Below, one piece after another: positions 27,087 through 35,783 of a stretch of 64,000 bases of DNA (within the stretch, counting starts at the first letter, position 1; every line of letters starts with the position of its first letter). Source of the DNA: PALSA-894 sp963828625 (GTDB taxonomy: Bacteria; Pseudomonadota; Alphaproteobacteria; Rhizobiales; Xanthobacteraceae); NCBI GenBank assembly GCA_963828625.1, contig CAWHEX010000004.1:154492-218491 (forward strand). The letters run 5' to 3'. A program made the position numbers and the translations under genes. The notes beneath the pieces are model-generated. The model was given only the letters and a program-made list of their open reading frames with translations, was not told the origin of the DNA and made no database searches.

Positions 27087-27741
27087 CCGCCGCGCCGGCG
27101 CGCTGCGGCGCGACGGGGCGCTGCAGGAACTGCGGATGCTGGCTGCGCTCGCCGCTGCCACCGCCGCCACGCTCGGCACCGCGATCATCGCGCGGAGGAC
27201 GCGGGGCGCGCTCGCCGGGATCGCGGCCGATCTTGCTCTGGAGCTCGACGATGTCGAGGAAGATGTCGGCCTGACGGCGCAGTTCGTCGGCGACCATCGG
27301 CGGCTGCGTCGAGATGGTGGAGACGACGGTCACGCGCACGCCGCGCCGCTGCACCGCCTCGACCAGCGAGCGGAAATCGCCGTCGCCGGAGAACAGCACC
27401 ATGTGGTCGATGTGCGGCGCGATATCCATCGCGTTGACCGCAAGCTCGATGTCCATGTTGCCTTTGACCTTGCGGCGGCCGGACTGGTCGACGAACTCCT
27501 TCGTCGCCTTGGTGACGACGGTGTAGCCGTTGTAGTCGAGCCAATCGATGAGGGGGCGGATCGAGGAATACTCCTGATCCTCGATCACGGCGGTATAATA
27601 AAACGCCCGCAGCAGGTAGCCGCGCGACTGGAACTCGCGCAGCAGCCGCTTGTAGTCGATGTCGAAACCAAGGGTCTTGGCGGTCGCGTAGAGGTTGGCG
27701 CCGTCGATGAACAGCGCGATTTTTTCGGCAGGTACGGCCAT
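27064..27741 (-). CDS. NYN-domain (LabA/DUF88) protein
   Basis: The 225-residue product begins with the NYN domain: KIALFIDGANLYATAK with the acidic Asp, NMDIELAVNAMD, and LFSGDGDFRSLVEAVQRRG with a second acidic cluster. These residues form a PIN-like nuclease active site, and related proteins cleave or bind RNA. The C-terminal 50 residues are a low-complexity Arg/Gly/Pro tail ending DEFDEEE. It is the first gene of a two-gene operon with the uracil-DNA glycosylase. Confidence 0.88.
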   Translation of the reverse strand: MAVPAEKIALFIDGANLYATAKTLGFDIDYKRLLREFQSRGYLLRAFYYTAVIEDQEYSSIRPLIDWLDYNGYTVVTKATKEFVDQSGRRKVKGNMDIELAVNAMDIAPHIDHMVLFSGDGDFRSLVEAVQRRGVRVTVVSTISTQPPMVADELRRQADIFLDIVELQSKIGRDPGERAPRPPRDDRGAERGGGGSGERSQHPQFLQRPVAPQRAGAADEFDEEE

Positions 27742-28045
27742 GGCTCTCTCAAATCAAATGCAATGCGATCCGCGGAAAACGACGTTGCGCGCGCCGGAGG
27801 CCGCCGATCCTCGTTTCTCGGAAATGTCCGGCTTCACCAAACAGTGCCGCCAGTTCGGGCCGGGCCGGATCTCACAATCCAATAGCGCAATGACTTTGAG
27901 CAACCCGGCTCCGACTCTTAACGAAACTGCCTAACAGAGCCGTGTTTGGCCGCCAAGTGCGAAAACTTGGGCCTTGCGCTTTTTACGTGAGCGGAATACC
28001 TAAACGCCAACATTCGCACACAATTTCGATAGGAGCGGCGCGCCG
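27742..28045. other. Divergent intergenic region, 304 bases
   Basis: Between the NYN gene (leftward) and rpoZ (rightward). It is relatively AT-rich near 27,890-28,030, as expected for promoters, but no specific box stands out and no gene was found. Confidence 0.5.
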
Positions 28046-28459
28046 ATGGCCCGTGTCACCGTGGAAGATTGCATCGATAAGGTGGAAAATCGTTTCGACC
28101 TCGTGCTGCTGGCCGCCCATCGCGGCCGCATGCTGTCGTCGGGTTCGCAGCTCACGATCGACCGCGACAACGACAAGAACCCGGTCGTGGCGCTGCGCGA
28201 GATCGCAGACGAGACCATCTCGCCCGGCGATCTGAAGGAAGACCTGATCCACACGCTGCAGAAGTACGTCGAGGTCGACGAGCCGGAGCCCGACTCCGTG
28301 CCGCTGATCGGTGCTCCCGGCGCGAGCGTGGACTCCGACGATACCGAGGTGACGGTCGACCGCATGACCGAGGAAGAACTGCTCAAGGGCCTCGAAGGCC
28401 TGGCGCCGCCGGAAGAGAAGCCGGAGCCCGAGATCGAGGGCGGCGACGAAGACCTCTGA
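28046..28459 (+). CDS. rpoZ: RNA polymerase omega subunit
   Basis: The 137-residue product begins MARVTVEDCIDKVENRFDLV and continues AAHRGRMLSSGS and KNPVVALREIADETI, the conserved omega core. The C-terminal half is an acidic extension typical of alphaproteobacteria. Omega helps assemble RNA polymerase and forms part of a ppGpp site. It precedes rsh, the ppGpp synthetase gene, an arrangement widespread in proteobacteria. A terminator at 28482 lies between them. Confidence 0.96.
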   Translation: MARVTVEDCIDKVENRFDLVLLAAHRGRMLSSGSQLTIDRDNDKNPVVALREIADETISPGDLKEDLIHTLQKYVEVDEPEPDSVPLIGAPGASVDSDDTEVTVDRMTEEELLKGLEGLAPPEEKPEPEIEGGDEDL

Positions 28460-28481
28460 GCCTGACGGATTTTGGCGCGAC

Positions 28482-28505
28482 ACGGCCCGACATCGTCCGG
28501 GCCGT
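28482..28505 (+). terminator. Intrinsic terminator after rpoZ
   Basis: ACGGCCCG and CGGGCCGT form an eight-base stem around an eight-base loop and are followed by TCGTTTTT. It separates rpoZ from rsh, so rsh should have its own promoter in the next 100 bases. Confidence 0.8.
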
Positions 28506-28612
28506 TCGTTTTTCGGCAACCCTCACGCAAACGCGTTGCCGAAATCGCAAATTCCCGTGGTATTCTGCTGGGTAAGCCGCGCGCGATCCGCCGCCGCGGT
28601 GCAAGGAAGCGT

Positions 28613-30943
28613 ATGCCCGGCAGCCAGACCGACAAGCTGGAGCGCATGCAGAACCAGCGCCCCTCGCAGCGCACGGTCGAACCTGCGCCGCCGATCGCGC
28701 CGGACGTCGCCGAGCCGGTAAAGAAGCGCAAGCCGCGCATGATGCGGCAGTACGACCTGACCGACCGGGTCAAGACCTACAATCCGAACACCAACGAAGA
28801 CCTGCTCAACCGCGCCTACGTCTACGCCATGAAGGCGCACGGCTCGCAGAAGCGTGCCTCGGGCGACCCGTATTTTTCCCATCCGCTCGAGGTCGCCGCG
28901 ATCCTGACCGACCTCAAGCTCGACGATGCCACCATCGTGGCGGCGCTGCTGCACGACACGATCGAAGATACCGAGGCGACGAAGGCCGAGATCGACGAGA
29001 CGTTCGGGCCCGAGATCGGCGCGCTGGTCGATGGCCTTACCAAGCTGAAGAAGCTCGACCTCGTCACACGCGAGGCGAAGCAGGCCGAGAACCTGCGCAA
29101 GCTGCTGCTCGCGATCGCCGCCGACGTGCGCGTGCTGCTGATCAAGCTCGCCGACCGGCTGCACAACATGCGCACGATCGACTTCATGCCGCCGGAAGCG
29201 CGCCGCCGCACGGCGGAGGAAACGGTCGATATCTATGCGCCGCTCGCCGGCCGCATGGGCATGCACGAGATGCGCGAGGAACTGGAGAACCTGGCTTTCC
29301 AGGAGCTCAATCCGGACGCTTATCGCGTGATCAGCGAGCGGCTCGCGGCGCTTGCGGCGCGCAGCAAGACGGTCGTGATCGATATCGAGCGTCAGCTTAC
29401 CAAGAAATTTGCCGACAGCGGCATCGTGGCCGGCGTCAAGGGGCGGCACAAGCGGCCGTATTCGACGTGGCGCAAGATGGAGCGCAAGTCGATCGGCTTC
29501 GAGCAACTCTCCGACCTCGTCGGCTACCGCGTTGTCGTCGGCTCGCTGGAGGAATGCTACCGCGCGCTCGGCATCGTGCACACGACGTGGCCGATGGTGC
29601 CTGCGCGTTTCAAGGACTACATCTCGACGCCGAAACAGAACGACTACCGGTCGATTCACACGACGATCATCGGGCCGGGCAACGAGCGCGTCGAACTGCA
29701 GATCCGCACGCGCGTGATGAACGAGGTTGCCGAATACGGCATCGCGGCGCACGCGCTCTACAAGGACGGACACGGCTCTCCGACCGAAATGCTCTCGCGC
29801 GAAAGCAACGCCTATGCGTGGCTGCGCCACACCATCGAGTTGCTGTCCGAGGGCGTGAACTCGGAGGAATTTCTCGAACACACCAAGCTCGAACTTTTCC
29901 ACGATCAGGTGTTCTGCTTCACGCCCAAAGGCAGACTGATCGCGCTGCCGCGCAAGGCGACCGCAATCGATTTCGCCTATGCGGTGCACACCGACGTCGG
30001 CAACCGCGCGGTCGGCGTGAAGATCAACGGCAAGATCGCGCCGCTCGTCTCCGATCTGGCGAACGGCGACGAGGTCGAGATCATCACGTCGAAAGCGCAG
30101 GAGAAGCCGCCGGCCGCATGGGAGTCCGTGGTCGTCACCGGCAAGGCGCGCGCCGCGATCCGTCGCGCTACGCGCGTCGCGGTACGCGAGCAATATGTCG
30201 GGCTCGGCCGGCGCATCGTCGAGCGGCTGTTCCAGCGGGCCAAGAAGGACTACTCGGACGAAAAATTGCAGGGCGCGCTGCCGCGGCTTGCGCGCACCTC
30301 GATCGAGGAAGTGATGGCGGCGGTCGGGCGCAGCGAGATGAGGGCATCCGATGTCGCGCGCGCGATGTACCCGGACTACAAAGAAGAGCGCGTTGCGCGC
30401 GCGCCTGCGCCGAAAGCCGAAAGCGGCTGGTTCGGCCTGAGCAAAGTGAAGTCGCTGATCTTCAAGGTGCCGGAAGGCAAGGAAAGCGACGGCGGGATCC
30501 CGATCCGTGGCGTTTCGGGCGATCTGCCGGTGAGCTTCGCGGCGGACGGCGGCGCGGTGCCGGGCGACCGCATCGTCGGGATCATGACGCCGGGCGAGGG
30601 GATCACGATCTACCCGATCCAGTCGCCGGCGCTGAAACAGTTCGAGGACACGCCCGAGCGCTGGCTCGATGTGCGGTGGGACGTCGAGGAGCAAAGCCCG
30701 CAGCGTTTCCCGGCGCGGCTGAAGGTACACTCGGTCAACGAGCCGGGCACGCTCGCGCAGGTCGCGCAGGTGATCGCCGAGCACGACGGCAACATCGACA
30801 ATGTCCGCATGCAGCGCGGCTCGCCCGACTTCACCGAACTGCTGATCGATCTGGAGGTCTACGACCTCAAGCACCTGAACGCGATCATCGCGCAGCTCAA
30901 GGCCAAGGATGTGGTCGCGAAGGTCGAGCGGGTGAACGCTTGA
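28613..30943 (+). CDS. rsh: Bifunctional (p)ppGpp synthetase/hydrolase
   Basis: The 776-residue protein has the full RelA/SpoT layout. An HD hydrolase domain carries HD at 114-115 in LLHDTIEDT. The synthetase domain contains FKDYISTPKQNDYRSIHTT. A TGS domain (VFCFTPKGRLIALPRKATAIDFAY) and a C-terminal ACT domain (LAQVAQVIAEHDGNIDNVRM) follow. As the single Rsh of alphaproteobacteria it makes and degrades the starvation alarmone. The ATG at 28613 has an AAGGAAG site. It could also start at the internal MMRQYDL used in relatives, since the first 42 residues are Pro/Gln-rich and not part of the family. Confidence 0.95.
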   Translation: MPGSQTDKLERMQNQRPSQRTVEPAPPIAPDVAEPVKKRKPRMMRQYDLTDRVKTYNPNTNEDLLNRAYVYAMKAHGSQKRASGDPYFSHPLEVAAILTDLKLDDATIVAALLHDTIEDTEATKAEIDETFGPEIGALVDGLTKLKKLDLVTREAKQAENLRKLLLAIAADVRVLLIKLADRLHNMRTIDFMPPEARRRTAEETVDIYAPLAGRMGMHEMREELENLAFQELNPDAYRVISERLAALAARSKTVVIDIERQLTKKFADSGIVAGVKGRHKRPYSTWRKMERKSIGFEQLSDLVGYRVVVGSLEECYRALGIVHTTWPMVPARFKDYISTPKQNDYRSIHTTIIGPGNERVELQIRTRVMNEVAEYGIAAHALYKDGHGSPTEMLSRESNAYAWLRHTIELLSEGVNSEEFLEHTKLELFHDQVFCFTPKGRLIALPRKATAIDFAYAVHTDVGNRAVGVKINGKIAPLVSDLANGDEVEIITSKAQEKPPAAWESVVVTGKARAAIRRATRVAVREQYVGLGRRIVERLFQRAKKDYSDEKLQGALPRLARTSIEEVMAAVGRSEMRASDVARAMYPDYKEERVARAPAPKAESGWFGLSKVKSLIFKVPEGKESDGGIPIRGVSGDLPVSFAADGGAVPGDRIVGIMTPGEGITIYPIQSPALKQFEDTPERWLDVRWDVEEQSPQRFPARLKVHSVNEPGTLAQVAQVIAEHDGNIDNVRMQRGSPDFTELLIDLEVYDLKHLNAIIAQLKAKDVVAKVERVNA

Positions 30944-31014
30944 GCCGCCGTGCGGCTATGTCATCAGGACAATGAATTTGACGTCCCGGCCGCGATCCGT
31001 GTTTGAGTCATAGT

Positions 31015-31776
31015 ATGCCTGCCAGCAAGCTCCGCCTCGGCGTCAACATCGACCACGTCGCGACCATCCGCAACGCGCGCGGCGGACGCCATCCCGATCC
31101 CGTGAAGGCGGCGCTGCTCGCCGTCGAGGCGGGCGCGGACGGCATCACGGCGCACCTGCGCGAGGATCGCCGCCATATCCGTGACGACGACATTGCGCGG
31201 CTGAAGGCTCAACTGACGAAGCCGCTGAATTTCGAGATGGCGGCGACGCGCGAGATGGTGGACATCGCGCTGAAGGCGCGCCCGCACGCGGCCTGCATCG
31301 TGCCGGAGCGGCGGCAGGAGATCACCACCGAGGGCGGGCTCGACGTCGTGCGTCAGCACAATCAGCTCGTGCCGATCATCGCGGAACTCAAGGCGGCGGG
31401 CATCCGGGTGTCGCTGTTCATCGGCGCGGACGAAAAGCAGATCGAGACGGCGGCGGAAGCGGGCGCGCCGGTGATCGAGATCCACACCGGGGCGTGGTGC
31501 GAGGCCGTTGTGGACGGGCACGACACGATGGCGCGGATTGAGTTCGAGCGCATCGTGAAGGGAGCCTCGCGCGCGATGTCGCTTGGCCTCGAAGTCCACG
31601 CGGGTCACGGTCTCGATTTCAAGACAGCCGAAGCCATCGCGGCATTGCCCGAGATCGTCGAGCTCAATATCGGGCACTTTCTGATTGGCGAAGCGATCTT
31701 TGGCGGCCTCACCGGCATGATCGCCGCGATGCGCGCCGCGATCGACCGCGGCTTTGCGCGCCGCCCTGCACCATGA
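31015..31776 (+). CDS. pdxJ: Pyridoxine 5'-phosphate synthase
   Basis: PdxJ condenses deoxyxylulose phosphate with 3-amino-2-oxopropyl phosphate to make vitamin B6. The 253-residue TIM-barrel protein shows LGVNIDHVATIRNARGG, ITAHLREDRRHI, FEMAAT, CIVPERRQEITTEGGLD, and EVHAGHGLDF. Start and length are standard. The stop overlaps the acpS start by four bases (ATGA), so the two genes are coupled. Confidence 0.96.
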   Translation: MPASKLRLGVNIDHVATIRNARGGRHPDPVKAALLAVEAGADGITAHLREDRRHIRDDDIARLKAQLTKPLNFEMAATREMVDIALKARPHAACIVPERRQEITTEGGLDVVRQHNQLVPIIAELKAAGIRVSLFIGADEKQIETAAEAGAPVIEIHTGAWCEAVVDGHDTMARIEFERIVKGASRAMSLGLEVHAGHGLDFKTAEAIAALPEIVELNIGHFLIGEAIFGGLTGMIAAMRAAIDRGFARRPAP

Positions 31777-32183
31777 TCATCGGCATCGGCTCGGATATTA
31801 CCGACATCCGCCGCATCGAGAAGGTGATCGAGCGGCACGGCGACCGTTTCCTGTCGCGCATCTTCACCGACACCGAGCGGGCGCGGGCGGAGCGGCGTGC
31901 GAAAAGTGTCGAGACCTACGCCAAGCGCTTTGCCGCGAAGGAAGCCTGCGCCAAGGCGCTCGGGACCGGTATCCGGCAGGGCGTGTGGTGGCGCGACATG
32001 GGCGTAGTCAACCTGTCGTCCGGCCGCCCGACCATGAAGCTGACCGGCGGCGCGGCGGCGCGGCTCGCGAAGTTGACGCCTGCCGGAATGCAAGCACGCA
32101 TCGATGTGAGCATCACCGACGAATATCCGTTGGCGCAGGCCTTCGTGATCATCTCGGCGGTGCCCGCAGGCACGCCGGCCTGA
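31773..32183 (+). CDS. acpS: Holo-[acyl-carrier-protein] synthase
   Basis: AcpS transfers the phosphopantetheine arm of coenzyme A to acyl carrier protein. The 136-residue product has the Mg-binding Asp in IGIGSDITDIRRIE and the Glu/Lys pair in RFAAKEACAKALGTGI. It overlaps pdxJ by four bases. The pdxJ-acpS-lepB-rnc-era-recO order is typical of Bradyrhizobium relatives, here with two small genes inserted before lepB. Confidence 0.95.
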   Translation: MIIGIGSDITDIRRIEKVIERHGDRFLSRIFTDTERARAERRAKSVETYAKRFAAKEACAKALGTGIRQGVWWRDMGVVNLSSGRPTMKLTGGAAARLAKLTPAGMQARIDVSITDEYPLAQAFVIISAVPAGTPA

Positions 32184-32261
32184 CATTCATCTTTTGATTC
32201 AATAAATTGCTGGAACTCTCTGAGCCAACCTTCGTTTCCGAAGGCAGCCCAGAGGTACTGA

Positions 32262-32522
32262 ATGCTTGTCCAGCTCAATCCGCCGATTCCGCTGAAAACC
32301 CCAAGAGGGGATGGCCTCGCGCACTTCTTGATCGACTACGGTCCAGAAGCGGACCTGCTTTGGGTCGTGTTCATGGACGCGGATGGCGCGTGCTGGACGG
32401 TGCCGAATCCCGAGATCCGCATGAGCGAAAACTGGACGATGGGACGGAGGTTCGAGCGTCCGAAGGACAGCAAGCCCACACAGCGCTTCCAGCCGACCAT
32501 CGCAGCCGGCACGGACGCCTGA
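32262..32522 (+). CDS. Conserved small hypothetical protein
   Basis: The 86-residue product starts MLVQLNPPIPLKTPRGDGLA and contains LLWVVFMDADGACWTVPNPE and RMSENWTMGR. I recall similar proteins across Rhizobiales. They have no assigned function, and their all-beta, tryptophan-containing pattern suggests a small binding domain. It starts 79 bases after acpS and ends 4 bases before the flavodoxin-fold gene, so it is probably in that operon. Confidence 0.75.
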   Translation: MLVQLNPPIPLKTPRGDGLAHFLIDYGPEADLLWVVFMDADGACWTVPNPEIRMSENWTMGRRFERPKDSKPTQRFQPTIAAGTDA

Positions 32523-32526
32523 CGTC

Positions 32527-33162
32527 ATGGCCCGGCAAGCACCACAGCCGGCGCTGAAAGTGCTCGCGTTCAATTGCACGCTGAAGAGCGCGAGCAAGAA
32601 GGAAAAGTCCTCCACGCAGGTGTTGATCGAGCAGTTGCTGGACGCGCTCAAGGAACACGGCGCGAGGGGCGACATCGTCCGCGCGGTCGATCACAACATC
32701 AAGCCCGGCGTGACCTCTGACGAGGGGAAGGGCGACGACTGGCCTGCGCTACGCCAGCGCGTGATGAATGCCGACATCCTCATCATGGGCACGCCCGTCT
32801 GGCTCGGGCAGCCATCGAGCGTCGCGAAGCGCGTAATGGAGCGGATGGACGCATTCCTCACCGAGACCGACGACAAGGGCCGCATGCCGTCCTACGGCAA
32901 GGTCGGCTGCGTCGTGGTGGTCGGCAACGAGGACGGCGCGCATCACTGCGCCGCCGAACTGATCCAGGCGATGACGGAAGTCGGCTTTACCTGTCCGCCC
33001 GGCAGCGTGACCTACTGGGTCGGCGAGGCGCAGGGCGACAAGGAATACAAGGACTTCAGGAAGGCGCCGAAAGTCGTCGCCGACACCACCGCGATGCTGG
33101 CATCGAACGCCGCGCATCTCGCGCGGCTACTCAAGACCCACAGCTATCCCGGAACGGAATAG
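32527..33162 (+). CDS. NAD(P)H-dependent FMN reductase / flavodoxin-fold protein
   Basis: The 211 residues follow the NADPH-dependent FMN reductase pattern: a first strand with VLAFNCTLK, the VMNADILIMGTPVWLGQPSS segment for flavin contact, and VVVVGNEDGAHHCAAELIQA. Such enzymes reduce quinones, flavins or metals. Substrate is not readable. The protein has no signal peptide. It sits between acpS and lepB on the same strand, and its cotranscription with the preceding small gene is likely from the 4-base gap. Confidence 0.8.
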   Translation: MARQAPQPALKVLAFNCTLKSASKKEKSSTQVLIEQLLDALKEHGARGDIVRAVDHNIKPGVTSDEGKGDDWPALRQRVMNADILIMGTPVWLGQPSSVAKRVMERMDAFLTETDDKGRMPSYGKVGCVVVVGNEDGAHHCAAELIQAMTEVGFTCPPGSVTYWVGEAQGDKEYKDFRKAPKVVADTTAMLASNAAHLARLLKTHSYPGTE

Positions 33163-33351
33163 CGGTCCGGCCGCGTGCGGAGCGTCCACGCACGCGTTCA
33201 GAATTCTCCATTATTTTCAACTGTTTGCGATGGCGGGAAAAATCTATGCGTGTCCGCCATCGCGGCGCGTCATTCGTTGCGTGCACCGCCCTCAACCGGT
33301 ACAAGGGCGAGCCGACGGGTGGGGGCGCCACCTTGCGAGCTTTCAGAGGCC

Positions 33352-34110
33352 ATGCGCGTGACGACAACCGAAGAAAAGCGGAAAGAGGGCGGATTCGCCG
33401 AAACCGTGCGCGTGGTCATCCACGCTCTCCTCATCGCGGTGGTCATCCGCACCTTCCTGTTTCAGCCGTTCAACATTCCGTCCGGCTCGATGATGGCGAC
33501 GCTGCTGATCGGCGATTACCTGTTCGTGTCGAAATACACGTACGGCTATAGCCGCTATTCCTTCCCGTTCTCGCCGCCGCTGTTCTCCGGACGCCTCTTC
33601 GGCTCGGGACCGACCCGCGGAGACGTCGTGGTGTTCCGCCTGCCACGCGATGACTCCACCGACTACATCAAGCGCGTGATCGGCTTGCCGGGCGATCGCA
33701 TCCAGATGATCGATGGTGTGCTTCAGATCAACGGCGAGCCGGTGAAGCGCGAGCGCGCCGAGGACTACGTCGGCACCGAGGACGGCCCGGGCATCAAGCG
33801 CATCAAGCGCTGGAAGGAGACGCTGCCGAACGGCGTCATCTATTACACGCTCGATCTGGTCGATAACTCGTTCTACGACAACACGCCGATCTACACCGTT
33901 CCGGCCGGCCACTATTTCATGATGGGCGACAATCGCGACAACTCGACCGACAGCCGCGTGCTCAGCCAGGTCGGCTACGTGCCGATCGACAACATCGTCG
34001 GGCGCGCCGAGATCATCTTCTTCTCGGTCGGAGACGGCGAAGCCGCGTGGAAAGTGTGGCGCTGGCCGTGGGTCGTCCGCTGGGACCGGTTGTTCTCGAT
34101 CGTTCGATGA
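33352..34110 (+). CDS. lepB: Signal peptidase I
   Basis: The 252-residue membrane protease removes signal peptides of exported proteins. A single N-terminal membrane helix (about residues 18-38) precedes the catalytic Ser46 in NIPSGSMMATL, and the general base Lys107 lies in YIKRVIGLPGD. The later box GHYFMMGDNRDNSTDSR is also conserved. The ATG at 33352 gives the usual alphaproteobacterial length. The stop overlaps the rnc start by three bases (ATGA). Confidence 0.95.
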   Translation: MRVTTTEEKRKEGGFAETVRVVIHALLIAVVIRTFLFQPFNIPSGSMMATLLIGDYLFVSKYTYGYSRYSFPFSPPLFSGRLFGSGPTRGDVVVFRLPRDDSTDYIKRVIGLPGDRIQMIDGVLQINGEPVKRERAEDYVGTEDGPGIKRIKRWKETLPNGVIYYTLDLVDNSFYDNTPIYTVPAGHYFMMGDNRDNSTDSRVLSQVGYVPIDNIVGRAEIIFFSVGDGEAAWKVWRWPWVVRWDRLFSIVR

Positions 34111-34829
34111 GCCGCAAGGCCAAGACCTTCGAGGCCCGCGACGCGCTTGAAAGCAGGATCGGCTACGCGTTTGCCGACAAGGCGATCCTTGATCGCGCAC
34201 TCACCCATATCTCGGCGGCCTCGCCTAAGCAGGGGCGGGGCGGCAGCTATCAGCGACTCGAATTTCTCGGTGACCACGTCCTCGGCCTCGCGGTGTCCGA
34301 CATGCTGTATCGGACATTTCCCAAGGGTGACGAAGGCGAACTGTCGCGAAGGCTCGCCGATCTGGTGCGGCGCGAGACGTGCGCCGACGTTGCACGCGCG
34401 ATCGATCTCGGCGCAGCGCTGCGCCTCGGCTCATCGGAATCGAACGCGGGCGGGCGACGGCGCACCGCGACGCTCGCCGACGTGTGCGAGGCCCTGATAG
34501 GGGCGGTGTTTGTCGATGGGGGCTATCCGGCTGCTTCCGCGCTCATCGAGCGGCTGTGGCACGAGCGCATGCTCAAACCCCAGCGCCCGCTGCGCGATGC
34601 GAAGACCATGCTGCAGGAGTGGGCGCAGGGGCGCGGCCTGCCGACGCCCGCCTATCGTGAAGTGGAACGCACGGGCCCGCACCACAATCCGCAATTCCGC
34701 GTCGCGGTTGATGTGCCGAAGCTCGCCCCGGCCGAAGGGGTCGGGCGCTCCAAGCGCGCCGCCGAGCAGGCCGCCGCCGCGGCGATGCTGACGCGCGAAG
34801 GCGTAGCCCAGGACACGGCGAATGGCTGA
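34107..34829 (+). CDS. rnc: Ribonuclease III
   Basis: RNase III cuts double-stranded RNA, including rRNA precursors. The 240-residue product has the signature YQRLEFLGDHVLGLAVSDML with Glu and Asp of the active site, a second acidic set in LADVCEALIGAVFVDGG, and a C-terminal double-stranded-RNA-binding domain (KTMLQEWAQGRGLPTPAY to RSKRAAEQAAAAAML). It overlaps lepB and era at its two ends. Confidence 0.96.
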   Translation: MSRKAKTFEARDALESRIGYAFADKAILDRALTHISAASPKQGRGGSYQRLEFLGDHVLGLAVSDMLYRTFPKGDEGELSRRLADLVRRETCADVARAIDLGAALRLGSSESNAGGRRRTATLADVCEALIGAVFVDGGYPAASALIERLWHERMLKPQRPLRDAKTMLQEWAQGRGLPTPAYREVERTGPHHNPQFRVAVDVPKLAPAEGVGRSKRAAEQAAAAAMLTREGVAQDTANG

Positions 34830-35727
34830 GGAAGACCGGCACTGCGGTTTCATTGCGTTGATCGGCGCGCCGAACGCCGGCAAGTCGACACTCACCAACG
34901 CGCTGGTCGGCGCCAAGGTGACGATCGTGTCCCGCAAGGTGCAGACCACGCGCGCGGTGGTGCGTGGCATCGCGACCGCGGGCGAGGCGCAGCTTGTGCT
35001 GATGGACACGCCGGGGATCTTCGCGCCGCGCCGACGGCTCGATCGCGCGATGGTGACGACCGCGTGGGGCGGCGCGCACGATGCCGATATCGTGGTGCTG
35101 TTGATCGACGCCAAGAAAGGTCTCGAGGAGGAGGCGGACGCGATCCTCGCCAGGCTCGACGGGATTGGGAAGCCGAAGGTCCTCGTGCTCAACAAGATCG
35201 ATCTTGCCGACAAGCCCGCCCTGCTGACGCTGGCGCAAACGATCGGCGGCAAGGCGAAGTTCGACGCGACTTTCATGATTTCGGCGTCGAGCGGCGATGG
35301 CGTCGAGGACCTGAAAGGCTGGCTTGCCGCGCACGCGCCGAAGGGACCGTGGCACTACCCGGAAGATCAGATATCGGACGCGCCGATCCGTTCGCTCGCA
35401 GCCGAGATCACGCGCGAGAAGCTGTTCGACCGGCTGCATCAGGAGCTGCCGTATCAGGCGACGGTCGAAACCGAAGTGTGGAAGGAATTGCGCGACGGCG
35501 CGGCGCGCATCGAGCAGACGATTTATGTCGAGCGCGAAAGCCAGCGCAAGATCGTGCTCGGCAAGGGCGGCGCCACCATCAAGGCGATCGGCGCGGAGGC
35601 CCGCAAGGAGATCGCCGAGCTGACCGAACAGAAGGTCCATCTCTTCCTGTTCGTGAAGGTGCGGGAAGGGTGGGGCGACGACCCGGAGCGCTATCGCCAG
35701 ATGGGAATCGAGTTTCCGAAGGAATAA
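34822..35727 (+). CDS. era: GTPase Era
   Basis: Era assists 16S rRNA maturation and small-subunit assembly. The 301-residue product shows the G1 loop GAPNAGKST (15-23), the G3 DTPG, the G4 NKID and a C-terminal KH domain with RKIVLGKGGATIKAIGAEARK. Start and length are standard. It overlaps rnc by eight bases, in keeping with joint roles in rRNA processing. Confidence 0.96.
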   Translation: MAEEDRHCGFIALIGAPNAGKSTLTNALVGAKVTIVSRKVQTTRAVVRGIATAGEAQLVLMDTPGIFAPRRRLDRAMVTTAWGGAHDADIVVLLIDAKKGLEEEADAILARLDGIGKPKVLVLNKIDLADKPALLTLAQTIGGKAKFDATFMISASSGDGVEDLKGWLAAHAPKGPWHYPEDQISDAPIRSLAAEITREKLFDRLHQELPYQATVETEVWKELRDGAARIEQTIYVERESQRKIVLGKGGATIKAIGAEARKEIAELTEQKVHLFLFVKVREGWGDDPERYRQMGIEFPKE

Positions 35728-35783
35728 CTCAGGCGCGCGGGATCGCGGGTCTTCTGCGCGGGCTGGAAAAGAGTGATCGCCTC

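Noticed and set aside
28523..30874. A 783-codon open frame antisense to rsh
   Set aside because: It is a by-product of GC-rich codon use on the opposite strand. The plus strand encodes a complete, highly conserved Rsh, and the antisense product has no family-like pattern.
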